Shown here: positions 42,451-51,661 of the stretch, one piece after another
Layout of the letters: every line of letters starts with the position of its first letter
Position numbering within the stretch: the first letter of the stretch is position 1
From: an uncultured Pelagibacteraceae bacterium
GTDB taxonomy: Bacteria; Pseudomonadota; Alphaproteobacteria; Pelagibacterales; Pelagibacteraceae
Length of the DNA stretch: 64,000 nt
Direction: 5' to 3'
Assembly: GCA_902537845.1 (NCBI GenBank)
Contig: CACBDC010000002.1
Location: 1 to 64,000, forward strand
Translations under genes and position numbers: made by a program
Notes under the pieces: generated by a model
What the model was told of the DNA's origin: nothing
The model's database searches: none
What the model saw: only the letters and a program-made list of their open reading frames with translations

Positions 42451-43183
42451 ATATTTTACTAATAATTTTAGCATTATAAACCTTTATAAAAGCGCTTCAA
42501 CAAAATCTGAAATAGTTACGCAAATGATTTACGGAGATAGTTTTTCAGTTTTAAAAAAAACAAGAAAGTGGCTCAAAATTAAGATAAAAGAAGACAATTA
42601 CAAAGGATATATACAAAATAAAAATTTTCGTAATTATTTAATCCCTTCTCATAAAATAAGTGTTTTGAAAGCAAATGTTTATAATTCCCCAAATTTTAAA
42701 AAAAAAAGATATGAGTTATCATTTGGTTCAAAAATTAAAGTTACAAGAAAAAAAGGTATTTTTTTAAAATTTGATAGAGGTTGGATAAAAAACAGTGACA
42801 CTAAGCATGTGTCATTTAAAGAAAAAAATCTTTTTAAAAAAATTACTATATTTAGGAATGTAAAATATAAGTGGGGAGGAAAATCTTATAAAGGGATTGA
42901 TTGCTCCGGGTTGATACAAATATTTTTTAATTTTAATAATAAATTTTGCCCAAGAGATGCAAAAGATCAGGTAAAATATTTTAAAAAAAATATTCAATTA
43001 AAAAATATTAAAAAAAACGATATTATTTTTTGGAAGGGGCATGTTGCATTAGCTTTATCAAAACAAAAATTAATACATGCTTATGGACCAATGAGGAAAA
43101 CTGTAATTATGAATATAAGTCAAACTATAAAAAAAATAAGTCAAACTGCAAAACTTAAAGTAATTGGAATTAAAAGAGTTTAA
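42443..43183 (+). CDS. SH3 domain / C40 (NlpC/P60) peptidase
   Basis: N-terminal SH3-like repeats; VKYKWGGKSYKGIDCSGLIQIFF and GHVALALSKQKLIHAYG (Cys/His). Confidence 0.88.
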   Translation: MIKYFTNNFSIINLYKSASTKSEIVTQMIYGDSFSVLKKTRKWLKIKIKEDNYKGYIQNKNFRNYLIPSHKISVLKANVYNSPNFKKKRYELSFGSKIKVTRKKGIFLKFDRGWIKNSDTKHVSFKEKNLFKKITIFRNVKYKWGGKSYKGIDCSGLIQIFFNFNNKFCPRDAKDQVKYFKKNIQLKNIKKNDIIFWKGHVALALSKQKLIHAYGPMRKTVIMNISQTIKKISQTAKLKVIGIKRV

Positions 43184-43288
43184 TGGAGCAAGGGCAGTTT
43201 CAGTCTCCCTCCACTACCCTTAAAAATATAATATTCTATCTCGTGAAAACTTATTAGTCTCTTTTCAGTTGTATGTGGATAATAGATT

Positions 43289-44416
43289 TTATTTTGAATA
43301 ACTAAAATACGCTTTTTCCAATCTTTTTAAACACTTATTCGAAGGATGGGAGGCATCAAAAAATTCGTGTTTGGCACAATTCATTTTGTTAGGATTAAAA
43401 GATCCAACAACATCAATTTGATTCGTTCTTGAAAATTCATGTACTACAGTCTCTACAATTTCAATAGCTTTAAAAATTGGTTCATTTTTTAATTTGAATA
43501 CATCTGGATGATAAGGCGTTAAAAGAAAAATAATCTCACTATTTTTTTCAAAATATTTTTTATATTTTAACAGCAAATTAAGAACGTCCTCATCTAAAAG
43601 TTTATCCAAAGAAATTTTATAATTTATAGTGTTTAGATCGATTTCTACATTTTTTGAATTCTTATCTAGCTCTCTTTTTTTCTTACTTCCATCAAATAAA
43701 ATTACATTAGTTTTCTCTAAATTAACCCCATCTAAATTTGTTGTTATATAATTTTCGTTTATATCTTTTTTAAGATAAATTTTTAAAGAGGTTTTAAAAT
43801 ATTCATAGCTAAATAAATTTTTAATTGATTTTGAAAAAAATTGATCTTGGGTTTTATTTTTTTCAATTTTTTTTGTCTCAAATTTGATATTTTCAATAAA
43901 TTCGTAATAACTCTCAGAGTTTTTAACCCACCTATTGTCTTTGTTAAAATTTAGTGTGAAAGGATGAATAGATAAAAATATTTTCTTTTTTTTTGTATCG
44001 GATGGGGAAAAGTTATTTGATAGTGCAAAATAATCCTCAAAAGTTGCGCCAGGCATACCTAAATTAAGTAATGAATTACAATATTTATCTAATACGCGTG
44101 GGTTTTGAACAACGCTTATTGAAACAACCGAACTAGCGCCAAAAACAATACAATCTTTATCTTTATATCTTTTAGAGAAGAGGTTGTACAAATCTCTATC
44201 GTTCCAGTTTTTATCTTTATAAACTAAAAATCCTCTTTCTAAAATTAGCTTATTTAATTTTTCTTCAAGATTTAATTCATTTTTATTTAAGTTTTTTTTA
44301 GATGTATATATTTTCTCTGGATCAATAGTAAAATTAAATGCCGCTATAAAAACCACCAAAATAGTTAACAGTGCAATCGTCTTAAAAAAATAACTTTTAT
44401 AAAATTTATTTCTCAT
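43289..44416 (-). CDS. Membrane-anchored SGNH-like protein (DltD/AlgX-like partner of MBOAT)
   Basis: N-terminal TM helix; CIVFGASSVVSI (GxS-like block), LLNLGMPGATFEDYFAL, and C-terminal FFDASHPSNKC (DxxH). Immediately downstream of the MBOAT gene. Confidence 0.65.
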   Translation of the reverse strand: MRNKFYKSYFFKTIALLTILVVFIAAFNFTIDPEKIYTSKKNLNKNELNLEEKLNKLILERGFLVYKDKNWNDRDLYNLFSKRYKDKDCIVFGASSVVSISVVQNPRVLDKYCNSLLNLGMPGATFEDYFALSNNFSPSDTKKKKIFLSIHPFTLNFNKDNRWVKNSESYYEFIENIKFETKKIEKNKTQDQFFSKSIKNLFSYEYFKTSLKIYLKKDINENYITTNLDGVNLEKTNVILFDGSKKKRELDKNSKNVEIDLNTINYKISLDKLLDEDVLNLLLKYKKYFEKNSEIIFLLTPYHPDVFKLKNEPIFKAIEIVETVVHEFSRTNQIDVVGSFNPNKMNCAKHEFFDASHPSNKCLKRLEKAYFSYSK

Positions 44417-44418
44417 AT

Positions 44419-45954
44419 TTAAAATTGTAAGTAAATAAATTCACTTTCTCGGTTTAAAAATAATATACTTGTAATTAATATTAAAACTGTAAATAGCGAC
44501 CAGAGTACATTTGGCTTCCATTTTATATTGATAAAACTTTTTCTTTTTCTTAATAAATTTTCATCATTAAACTCATTTTTAATATTTTTAAATAAAAACT
44601 CTTGTGTATTAGGAAATAAAAAAATTATCATAAAACTAATGATTAGCCAAAATATTCCATGATAAGGCTGAGATGCAAATAATCCAACTTGAAATAAATC
44701 AATCAAATCTAATTTTCCAAATCCGAAAATCGCTTTAAAATATTCTAGGGAACTTTCTATAGAATTAGATCGAAAAACTATTAAGGCTAATACCACCGAT
44801 AAAAAAGTTATCAATTGAGCAAAAAAATCTTTAAAATTATTTTTCTGTTCTTTTAAATGATTATTTTTAAAATTTTTCCATAAATTAAATATTATTATAT
44901 AAAAACCATTTATGACTCCAAATAATATAAAATTCCAGCCTGCTCCATGCCATAATCCAATTAACGCAAATGAAATGAGCGTTGGAATCATTAAACTAAG
45001 TAAGAAATCTTTTGCGAATCCGAAATTTTTTATTCCAGATAATCTTGAAAAATACATGGAAAGAGGAAAATATAAATAATTTCTAACTAAATTGCTAAGA
45101 GTTATGTGCCAACAGATCCAAAACTCACTAATATTTTTTGCCTTGAAAGGTGAAAAGAAATTAATTGGTAAAATAAAACCAAACATTAACGCAATGCCTA
45201 AAGCCATGTCGGTATAACCGGAGAAATCAAAATAAATTTGGAATGCATAACCAATTGCGCCCACCCAAGCATCAAAAAAGTTTAAAGGTATTCCAGATTC
45301 AACTGAACTAAAAAATGGATTTACATAAAGTGCAAGGTTATCTGCTAAAACAACTTTTTTAAATAAACCAACAGCAAAAGTTGTGATACCAACATTTAAA
45401 TGATTTATGTCAAAATTTTTCGAAATTTGATTTTTAATTTGTGGCATGAGAAAACCATGTCTTACTATTGGACCAGTAACAATTTGAGGAAAAAAACAAA
45501 CATACAAAAAATATCTCCTTAAGTTTTGATCTGAAACTTTCCCTAGGTAACAATCAACAAGATATGTAATTTGTTGAAACGTAAAATATGATATTCCTAA
45601 TGGTAAAATTATAGTTTCAATTATATAATTCTTATTAAAAAATACATTGATATTTTCTATAAAAAAATTTGTATATTTATAATATCCTAAAATAAGAAGG
45701 TTGATAAAAATTCCAAAAAAAAGTTTTAATTTATTATTATCTTTAATTAATAAATTTCCAATGAAAAAATTTAAGATAATAGAAAAAATTAGTAAAAATA
45801 AATATTTTATATTCCACCACGAATAAAATAATAGTGAAATGATTATTAAAAAATCAACTCTGAAAGTATTGCGAGTAAAATTTATTAAAAAATAAAAGCT
45901 TATTAAAGCGGTTGGTAAAAAAATAAAAATAAATATATAGCTGTTAAATAGCAT
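44419..45954 (-). CDS. MBOAT family O-acyltransferase
   Basis: MLFNSYIFIFIFLP N-terminus (start moved from 46011); VDCYLGKV, FAKNISEFWICWHITLSNLVRNYLYFPL-type region, ALIGLWHGAGWNFILFGVINGFYI catalytic His motif. Confidence 0.93.
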   Translation of the reverse strand: MLFNSYIFIFIFLPTALISFYFLINFTRNTFRVDFLIIISLLFYSWWNIKYLFLLIFSIILNFFIGNLLIKDNNKLKLFFGIFINLLILGYYKYTNFFIENINVFFNKNYIIETIILPLGISYFTFQQITYLVDCYLGKVSDQNLRRYFLYVCFFPQIVTGPIVRHGFLMPQIKNQISKNFDINHLNVGITTFAVGLFKKVVLADNLALYVNPFFSSVESGIPLNFFDAWVGAIGYAFQIYFDFSGYTDMALGIALMFGFILPINFFSPFKAKNISEFWICWHITLSNLVRNYLYFPLSMYFSRLSGIKNFGFAKDFLLSLMIPTLISFALIGLWHGAGWNFILFGVINGFYIIIFNLWKNFKNNHLKEQKNNFKDFFAQLITFLSVVLALIVFRSNSIESSLEYFKAIFGFGKLDLIDLFQVGLFASQPYHGIFWLIISFMIIFLFPNTQEFLFKNIKNEFNDENLLRKRKSFINIKWKPNVLWSLFTVLILITSILFLNRESEFIYLQF

Positions 45955-46036
45955 TATTATGAAAATATTATTACTAATCGTATAAATAAGGTATAAATTC
46001 TTAAATATCAAAATTTAAAATAGATAACTCAAAAAA

Positions 46037-47677
46037 ATGCAAAAAAAGAAATTCCTAATTTTGAGAAATTACACTATCGAACCCGTATTCAATGAAATTG
46101 AGGATAAATTTCAAAATAAAGGTATAAAGGCGAAATTTGATTATTCAAGCTACGACTCAGCACTACCTGAACTCCTAAGGATGACTTCAAAAAAATTAAA
46201 AGAATATGATGGAATTTTAATTTTTTTATCATTCGAAAGCTTTGTATCAAATATTCATAAAAAAAAAATTAAGGACTCATTTTTACTTTTTAAAAACTTA
46301 ATAGAAGAAATTTCAAAGCAGCTTAGAGTAAATAAAATAGAAAATATTAATTGGTTTATTTTATCTCATCAAAAATTCATTACCCATAAAATCAACAATA
46401 ACAAGGTACAAAGTCAAATCTTAAAGCTCAAAAAAAAGATTCTTAATTTTTATGATTTTAGAAGTGAAATTCTTAAATTTCACTCTACGAAAAATATATT
46501 CGATCTAAGATATTGGAAAAGCTCAATGTTTCCTTTTAGCGGTTTAGGTTTAAGAATTGCTTCAAATATTATTTTTATAAAATTACAATTAATTTTAAGA
46601 AGTAAATATAAATTATTAATCCTTGATGCTGATAATACTTTGTGGAATGGGATAATTGATGAGGCGGGATACAAAAATATAAACTTCAAGAATAATTTAT
46701 TAAAAATAAATTATTTAATTTTTCAAAAAAAAATCAAGGAATTAAAAAAAAAGGGTATCATTCTTTGTTTATGCACCAAAAATGACATTGTCTCTATCAG
46801 AAATGTTTTCAATTATCATAAAAGGAAAATGAAACTTAAATTAAATGATTTTCTGATAATAAAAGCAAATTGGGATGATAAATATAAAAATATTTTAGAA
46901 ATTCATAAAAAATTAAACCTTTCTCCAGAAAATAGTTTGTTCATTGATGACTCAAATTTTGAAATTGAAAGTATTAATTCAATGATTCCTACAATTGATA
47001 CACAAAATATTCTTGAATTTGAAAATTATTTTAAAAATATAGATAAAATATTATTACCAGAAAATATTAAATTCACTAAGGAAGACGCGCTAAGAGAAAA
47101 ACTTTATGAAGATGAATTTAAAAGATCAACAGTAAAAGAAAAACATAAAAATTTTAACAAATATATAAAAAGCCTAAACATTGTTCTCGAAATCAAAAAA
47201 AATTCAATAAAAAATCTTACAAGGCTTGCACAGCTTTCGCAAAGAACAAATCAATTTAATTCTAGTGCAATTAGATATGATGAAAAAAACTTAAGAAAGC
47301 TTCTTAAAAATAAAAGCAATTCAATTTATCAATGCTCCGCTAAAGATAAATTTGGTAATTACGGAATTATTGGCTTAATAATTGCAGAAAATAAAAACGA
47401 AAAAATAATAATAAAAAGTTTTGCAATGAGCTGTAGAGCCTTGGGTAGAGAAATTGAAATTAATTTCTTTAATTTTGTCATTAAATCTTTATTAAGAAAT
47501 TTCAATAAGGAAGTGGCAATTTTATTCAAAAAAACCAATAAAAATAAATTAGTAGAGGATTTTCTAAAAAAAAATTGTAAAAGGGGATTGAATTGGAAAA
47601 AAGAAATATTTTTTTATCCAAAAATATCAGATTCTAATAAGAGAGTTAAATTGATTAAAATAAATAATGAAAAATAA
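46037..47677 (+). CDS. FkbH-like protein (HAD-IIIC domain plus GNAT-like C-terminal domain)
   Basis: LLILDADNTLWNGIIDEAG, LCLCTKND, LFIDDSNFEIESI, RLAQLSQRTNQFNSSAIRY, FAMSCRALGREIE. Confidence 0.92.
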   Translation: MQKKKFLILRNYTIEPVFNEIEDKFQNKGIKAKFDYSSYDSALPELLRMTSKKLKEYDGILIFLSFESFVSNIHKKKIKDSFLLFKNLIEEISKQLRVNKIENINWFILSHQKFITHKINNNKVQSQILKLKKKILNFYDFRSEILKFHSTKNIFDLRYWKSSMFPFSGLGLRIASNIIFIKLQLILRSKYKLLILDADNTLWNGIIDEAGYKNINFKNNLLKINYLIFQKKIKELKKKGIILCLCTKNDIVSIRNVFNYHKRKMKLKLNDFLIIKANWDDKYKNILEIHKKLNLSPENSLFIDDSNFEIESINSMIPTIDTQNILEFENYFKNIDKILLPENIKFTKEDALREKLYEDEFKRSTVKEKHKNFNKYIKSLNIVLEIKKNSIKNLTRLAQLSQRTNQFNSSAIRYDEKNLRKLLKNKSNSIYQCSAKDKFGNYGIIGLIIAENKNEKIIIKSFAMSCRALGREIEINFFNFVIKSLLRNFNKEVAILFKKTNKNKLVEDFLKKNCKRGLNWKKEIFFYPKISDSNKRVKLIKINNEK

Positions 47678-47912
47678 AGAGGAAATTTTAAAAAAAATAA
47701 GTCCAATATTTATAAAAATTTTCAAAAATAAAAAGTTGAGGATTAAATTCAATTCATCCGCTAAAAATATTAAAAATTGGGACTCACTCGCTCATATAAA
47801 TATAATTTTAAATATTGAGCGAATGTTTAAAATAAAATTTAAAGTATCAGAGATAGCTGAACTAAAAAATGTAGGAGAAATGGTAGATCTTATTTTAAAG
47901 AAAAAAAAATAA
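47667..47912 (+). CDS. Acyl carrier protein
   Basis: 81 aa with WDSLAHINIILNIERMFKIKFKVSEIAELKNVGEMVDLI (phosphopantetheine Ser in DSL). Confidence 0.9.
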   Translation: MKNKEEILKKISPIFIKIFKNKKLRIKFNSSAKNIKNWDSLAHINIILNIERMFKIKFKVSEIAELKNVGEMVDLILKKKK

Positions 47913-47923
47913 CTTAGACCTTT

Positions 47924-48727
47924 ATGATTAATTCTTTAATTAAAAAAGATGCTAGATTAAAATTTTTTTATTCAAATGTATCTAATTCATTTAACCATCA
48001 ACAAAAAAAATTATATAAAAAAATTGATAAATTTTTAAATATTTATTGCAAATATCATAAATTAAGCCACAAGAAAATTTTAAATTTATATTTTAATTTT
48101 TTAAAATCGTACTCTAAAGATTGTGAAAATTTTGTAAAAACAAAAAAATACCCTCATAGATTAAATAAAAGATTAAAGAAAGTAGATAGAATTTCGTATG
48201 AACTTGCATTGATAATTTCCTGTTTAGTAACTAATCACAGATTTGGCATTATGGAACAAATTTCTAAAATAAAAATATCGAAGAATTGTTTATTTGTGGG
48301 AGTGGGAACAGGGCTCGAAATTTTTATTTTAAAAGAAAAACTAAAATATTATTTAGCTTATGACCCTGGATCATCAAATTTTATTTTCAATATAATAAAA
48401 AAGAAAAATTTCAGAAAAAAAAATTATAACTTTTCAATTAAAAACTTAGATACAATTTTTGCAATCGAATTTTTAGAACATTTGTCAAAGCCTTTCGAGT
48501 TTCTAAAAAATATATTCTTTAGTATGAAAAAAGGCTCAAAGTTAATCTGTACTACAGCTAAAAATATTCCCCAATTTGACCACCTGTTTAATTTTCATTC
48601 TCAAAAATCATTCGAGAACAGAGTTAAAAGGATAGGATTTAAAATATTATTTAAAAAAATATTATTACATAGGGATGATTTTCAAAAAATAGGTTCTGAT
48701 AACGTTTTTTATATTTTGAAAAAATAA
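47924..48727 (+). CDS. Putative SAM-dependent methyltransferase
   Basis: NCLFVGVGTGLEIFILKEKL...AIEFLEHLSKPFEFLKNIFFSMKKGSKLICTTA resembles a class I methyltransferase. Confidence 0.68.
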   Translation: MINSLIKKDARLKFFYSNVSNSFNHQQKKLYKKIDKFLNIYCKYHKLSHKKILNLYFNFLKSYSKDCENFVKTKKYPHRLNKRLKKVDRISYELALIISCLVTNHRFGIMEQISKIKISKNCLFVGVGTGLEIFILKEKLKYYLAYDPGSSNFIFNIIKKKNFRKKNYNFSIKNLDTIFAIEFLEHLSKPFEFLKNIFFSMKKGSKLICTTAKNIPQFDHLFNFHSQKSFENRVKRIGFKILFKKILLHRDDFQKIGSDNVFYILKK

Positions 48728-48741
48728 ATTTATTTAAACAC

Positions 48742-48831
48742 TGGCGGAGAGAGAGGGATTCGAACCCTCGAAACGGTTTCCCGTTTACACGCTTTCCAAG
48801 CGTGCGCCTTCAACCACTCGGCCACCTCTCC
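48742..48831 (-). tRNA. tRNA-Ser (anticodon GGA), CCA encoded
   Basis: RC GGAGAGGTGGCCGAGTGGTTGAAGGCGCACGCTTGGAAAGCGTGTAAACGGGAAACCGTTTCGAGGGTTCGAATCCCTCTCTCTCCGCCA; class II tRNA with long variable arm. Confidence 0.97.
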
Positions 48832-49853
48832 TATTTGAAATCATCGATAAGTTTTATAAATTTTTCAATGTATTCTTTGTAAGTTGGAAGTTTGTTTTTT
48901 TTCATGTCTTTTTGAATCTTTTTATAGTTTTTCTTAATACTGTTTAAAGTTCCTAAAAAACTCAAAAAATTTCTTTTTGTAACAAATATTCCCTTTTTGT
49001 CTCCAATTACATGTTTTATTTCGTTAAAAATAACAACGGGTCTCCTTCTGGCTAAAGCTTCTAATAATACCATTGGATGACCCTCGGTAAATGAAGGTAA
49101 AATAAAGATATTATGATCATCATAGTATTTGATTAATTTAGTTTTATTACTTTGTGTGGGAAGAACCTTTATATTACTTTGATTTATCTTATGTGAGCTT
49201 CCTTGTTCAGCCCCAATGATTGTTAAGGAAATATCCCTTTTATTTTTGATTAATTCAGACAGCGCATAAATTCCCTTCTCAACTCTTAATCTTCCTACGT
49301 ACAATAATTTGAAATTTTTAATTTCTATATTCTTGGGTTGCCTTAGCCAAACAGAGTCTAATTGAGAAGGATTAATAATTTTTCCTTTTTTTCCTTTAAG
49401 AATGTAATCTCTGCAACTAATTAAGTTTGAAACAGCAGCAACAAGACTAAACATAAAATGATAAATTAAAGGACCAATTCTACCAAGGATGGCTCTATAT
49501 TCGCCGTAACCATCGCTTCTTAAGTATACTATGGGTTTTCGACCAAGAATTTTTATAAACAAAGCTATTAGAAATGTATAGGGGGATATTGAGATTATCA
49601 AAAATTTGGTATCTGTGTTTTTTGAAGCAATTTTTACTTCTGATAAATATGAAAAAATATTACTGAATATTTTTATTCTTTTTATCTTTATCTCATGAGA
49701 TCTCTTTTTAAATGATTTCCTGCCAAAAAGATTGACTTCAAATTTTTTATTTAACCCTTCTGGAGTAGATTTTAAATCTAAATTATCACAATAATATTTA
49801 TCATCGTCTATTGAAATACTCTCATTAGAAAAAATAAATAGTTTTTTTTTCAT
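48831..49853 (-). CDS. Glycosyltransferase (GT4-like)
   Basis: [48 protein letters not shown]. Confidence 0.88.
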   Translation of the reverse strand: MKKKLFIFSNESISIDDDKYYCDNLDLKSTPEGLNKKFEVNLFGRKSFKKRSHEIKIKRIKIFSNIFSYLSEVKIASKNTDTKFLIISISPYTFLIALFIKILGRKPIVYLRSDGYGEYRAILGRIGPLIYHFMFSLVAAVSNLISCRDYILKGKKGKIINPSQLDSVWLRQPKNIEIKNFKLLYVGRLRVEKGIYALSELIKNKRDISLTIIGAEQGSSHKINQSNIKVLPTQSNKTKLIKYYDDHNIFILPSFTEGHPMVLLEALARRRPVVIFNEIKHVIGDKKGIFVTKRNFLSFLGTLNSIKKNYKKIQKDMKKNKLPTYKEYIEKFIKLIDDFK

Positions 49854-51661
49854 TATGTGTCTTTATTTATTTTTAAAACTCCAATAAAGGCCTCTTGGGG
49901 AATTTCAACTTTACCAAACTGTTTTGACCTAGCTTTACCTCTTTTTTGTTTTTCTAAAAGTTTTCTTTTTCGGTCGGTGGCGCCTCCTCCATGAATTTTG
50001 GTTAACACATCCTTTTTGAACCCTTTAATTGACTCTCTAGCAATAATTTTGCCCCCGATTGCTGCTTGAACTGGTATCATAAAATTATGTCTCGGTATTA
50101 AATCTTTTAATTTTTCACAAACTTGTCTTCCGGTAGACTGAGCAAAATCTTTGTGGATAATCATTGCTAAAGCGTCTACTGGTTCAGCATTAACCAAAAT
50201 TCCAAGTTTGACTAAATCCCCCTCCCTATATCCAGAAATCTCATAATCAAAGCTAGCATAACCACTTGAAATAGATTTTAATTTATCATTAAAATCAAAT
50301 ACTACTTCGTTCAACGGTAGATCATAAGATAAAACTGCTCTTTTTCCTGAGTAACTTAAGTTAGTTTGAATTCCTCTTTTATCCTGACAAATTTTTATAA
50401 TGGATCCTAAGTATTCATCAGGAGTAATGATAGTAGATTTGATCCAAGGTTCCTCTATTTTATCTATTTGAGATGGATCAGGCATATTTGATGGATTTTG
50501 CAAATCTAAAATCTCACCCTTTGTTTTGTGTACTTTATAAATAACTCCGGGAGTAGTTGTAATAAGATTAACGGCAAATTCTCTTTCAAGTCTCTCGGTA
50601 ATTATCTCTAAGTGCAATAAACCTAAAAATCCACACCTAAAACCTAATCCTAAAGCGCTAGAAGACTCAGGTTCATACGAAAAACTTGCATCATTAAGTT
50701 TTAATTTTGCTAAACCATCTTTAAGTTTTTGATACTCTGAACTATCTACCGGAAACAACCCACAAAATACAACAGGTTTACTTGGTTTAAAACCGGGAAG
50801 TGGTTTTTCAATAGGATCGCTTGCATCGCAAATAGTGTCTCCAACTTTTGTTTCTGAAAGAGATTTTATACCTGTAATTATAAATCCAATTTCACCTGAG
50901 CTTAACTCCTCAATATCATTTGGTTTGGGTGTAAAGACACCCACTTTTTCAATTACATATTCTTGGGCATTAGACATTAATTTTATTTTCATATTTTTTC
51001 TTAGTTTACCGTTGATGACTCTGATAAGAATAACCACGCCAAGATAGCTGTCATACCAACTATCTACTAGTAAACATTTTAATTTTTCACCCACAGCCCC
51101 ATTTGGAGGAGGTAGTTTATTAATAATTGCCTCCAAGATATCGTCTATTCCCTCTCCTGTTTTTCCAGAACAAGAAATAGCATTAGTTGTTTCTATGCCC
51201 ACAACGTCCTCGATTTCTTTTTTTGTTTTTTCAATGTCTGAAGCCGGTAAATCTATTTTGTTTAAGATTGGTATAACTTCATGATTAATTTCTAAAGCTT
51301 GGTACACATTTGCTAAAGTTTGAGCTTCTACACCTTGAGTACTATCTACGATTAAAAGTGATCCTTCGCACGCTGATAAAGATCGACTTACTTCATAACC
51401 AAAATCTACATGACCAGGAGTATCGATAATATTTAATAAATAATCTTTACCATCTTTTGATTTATAATTAAGTTTCACTGTTTGTGCTTTAATTGTAATT
51501 CCTCTTTCTCTCTCAATATCCATAGAGTCAAGAACTTGCTGCTTCATTTCACGATCTGAAAGTCCTCCACATTTATGAATGATACGATCAGCAATTGTTG
51601 ATTTGCCATGATCAATATGCGCAATTATCGAGAAATTACGTATTCTTTTTATATCTGACAT
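49853..51661 (-). CDS. lepA: Elongation factor 4
   Basis: [39 protein letters not shown]-terminal [43 protein letters not shown]. Confidence 0.98.
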   Translation of the reverse strand: MSDIKRIRNFSIIAHIDHGKSTIADRIIHKCGGLSDREMKQQVLDSMDIERERGITIKAQTVKLNYKSKDGKDYLLNIIDTPGHVDFGYEVSRSLSACEGSLLIVDSTQGVEAQTLANVYQALEINHEVIPILNKIDLPASDIEKTKKEIEDVVGIETTNAISCSGKTGEGIDDILEAIINKLPPPNGAVGEKLKCLLVDSWYDSYLGVVILIRVINGKLRKNMKIKLMSNAQEYVIEKVGVFTPKPNDIEELSSGEIGFIITGIKSLSETKVGDTICDASDPIEKPLPGFKPSKPVVFCGLFPVDSSEYQKLKDGLAKLKLNDASFSYEPESSSALGLGFRCGFLGLLHLEIITERLEREFAVNLITTTPGVIYKVHKTKGEILDLQNPSNMPDPSQIDKIEEPWIKSTIITPDEYLGSIIKICQDKRGIQTNLSYSGKRAVLSYDLPLNEVVFDFNDKLKSISSGYASFDYEISGYREGDLVKLGILVNAEPVDALAMIIHKDFAQSTGRQVCEKLKDLIPRHNFMIPVQAAIGGKIIARESIKGFKKDVLTKIHGGGATDRKRKLLEKQKRGKARSKQFGKVEIPQEAFIGVLKINKDT

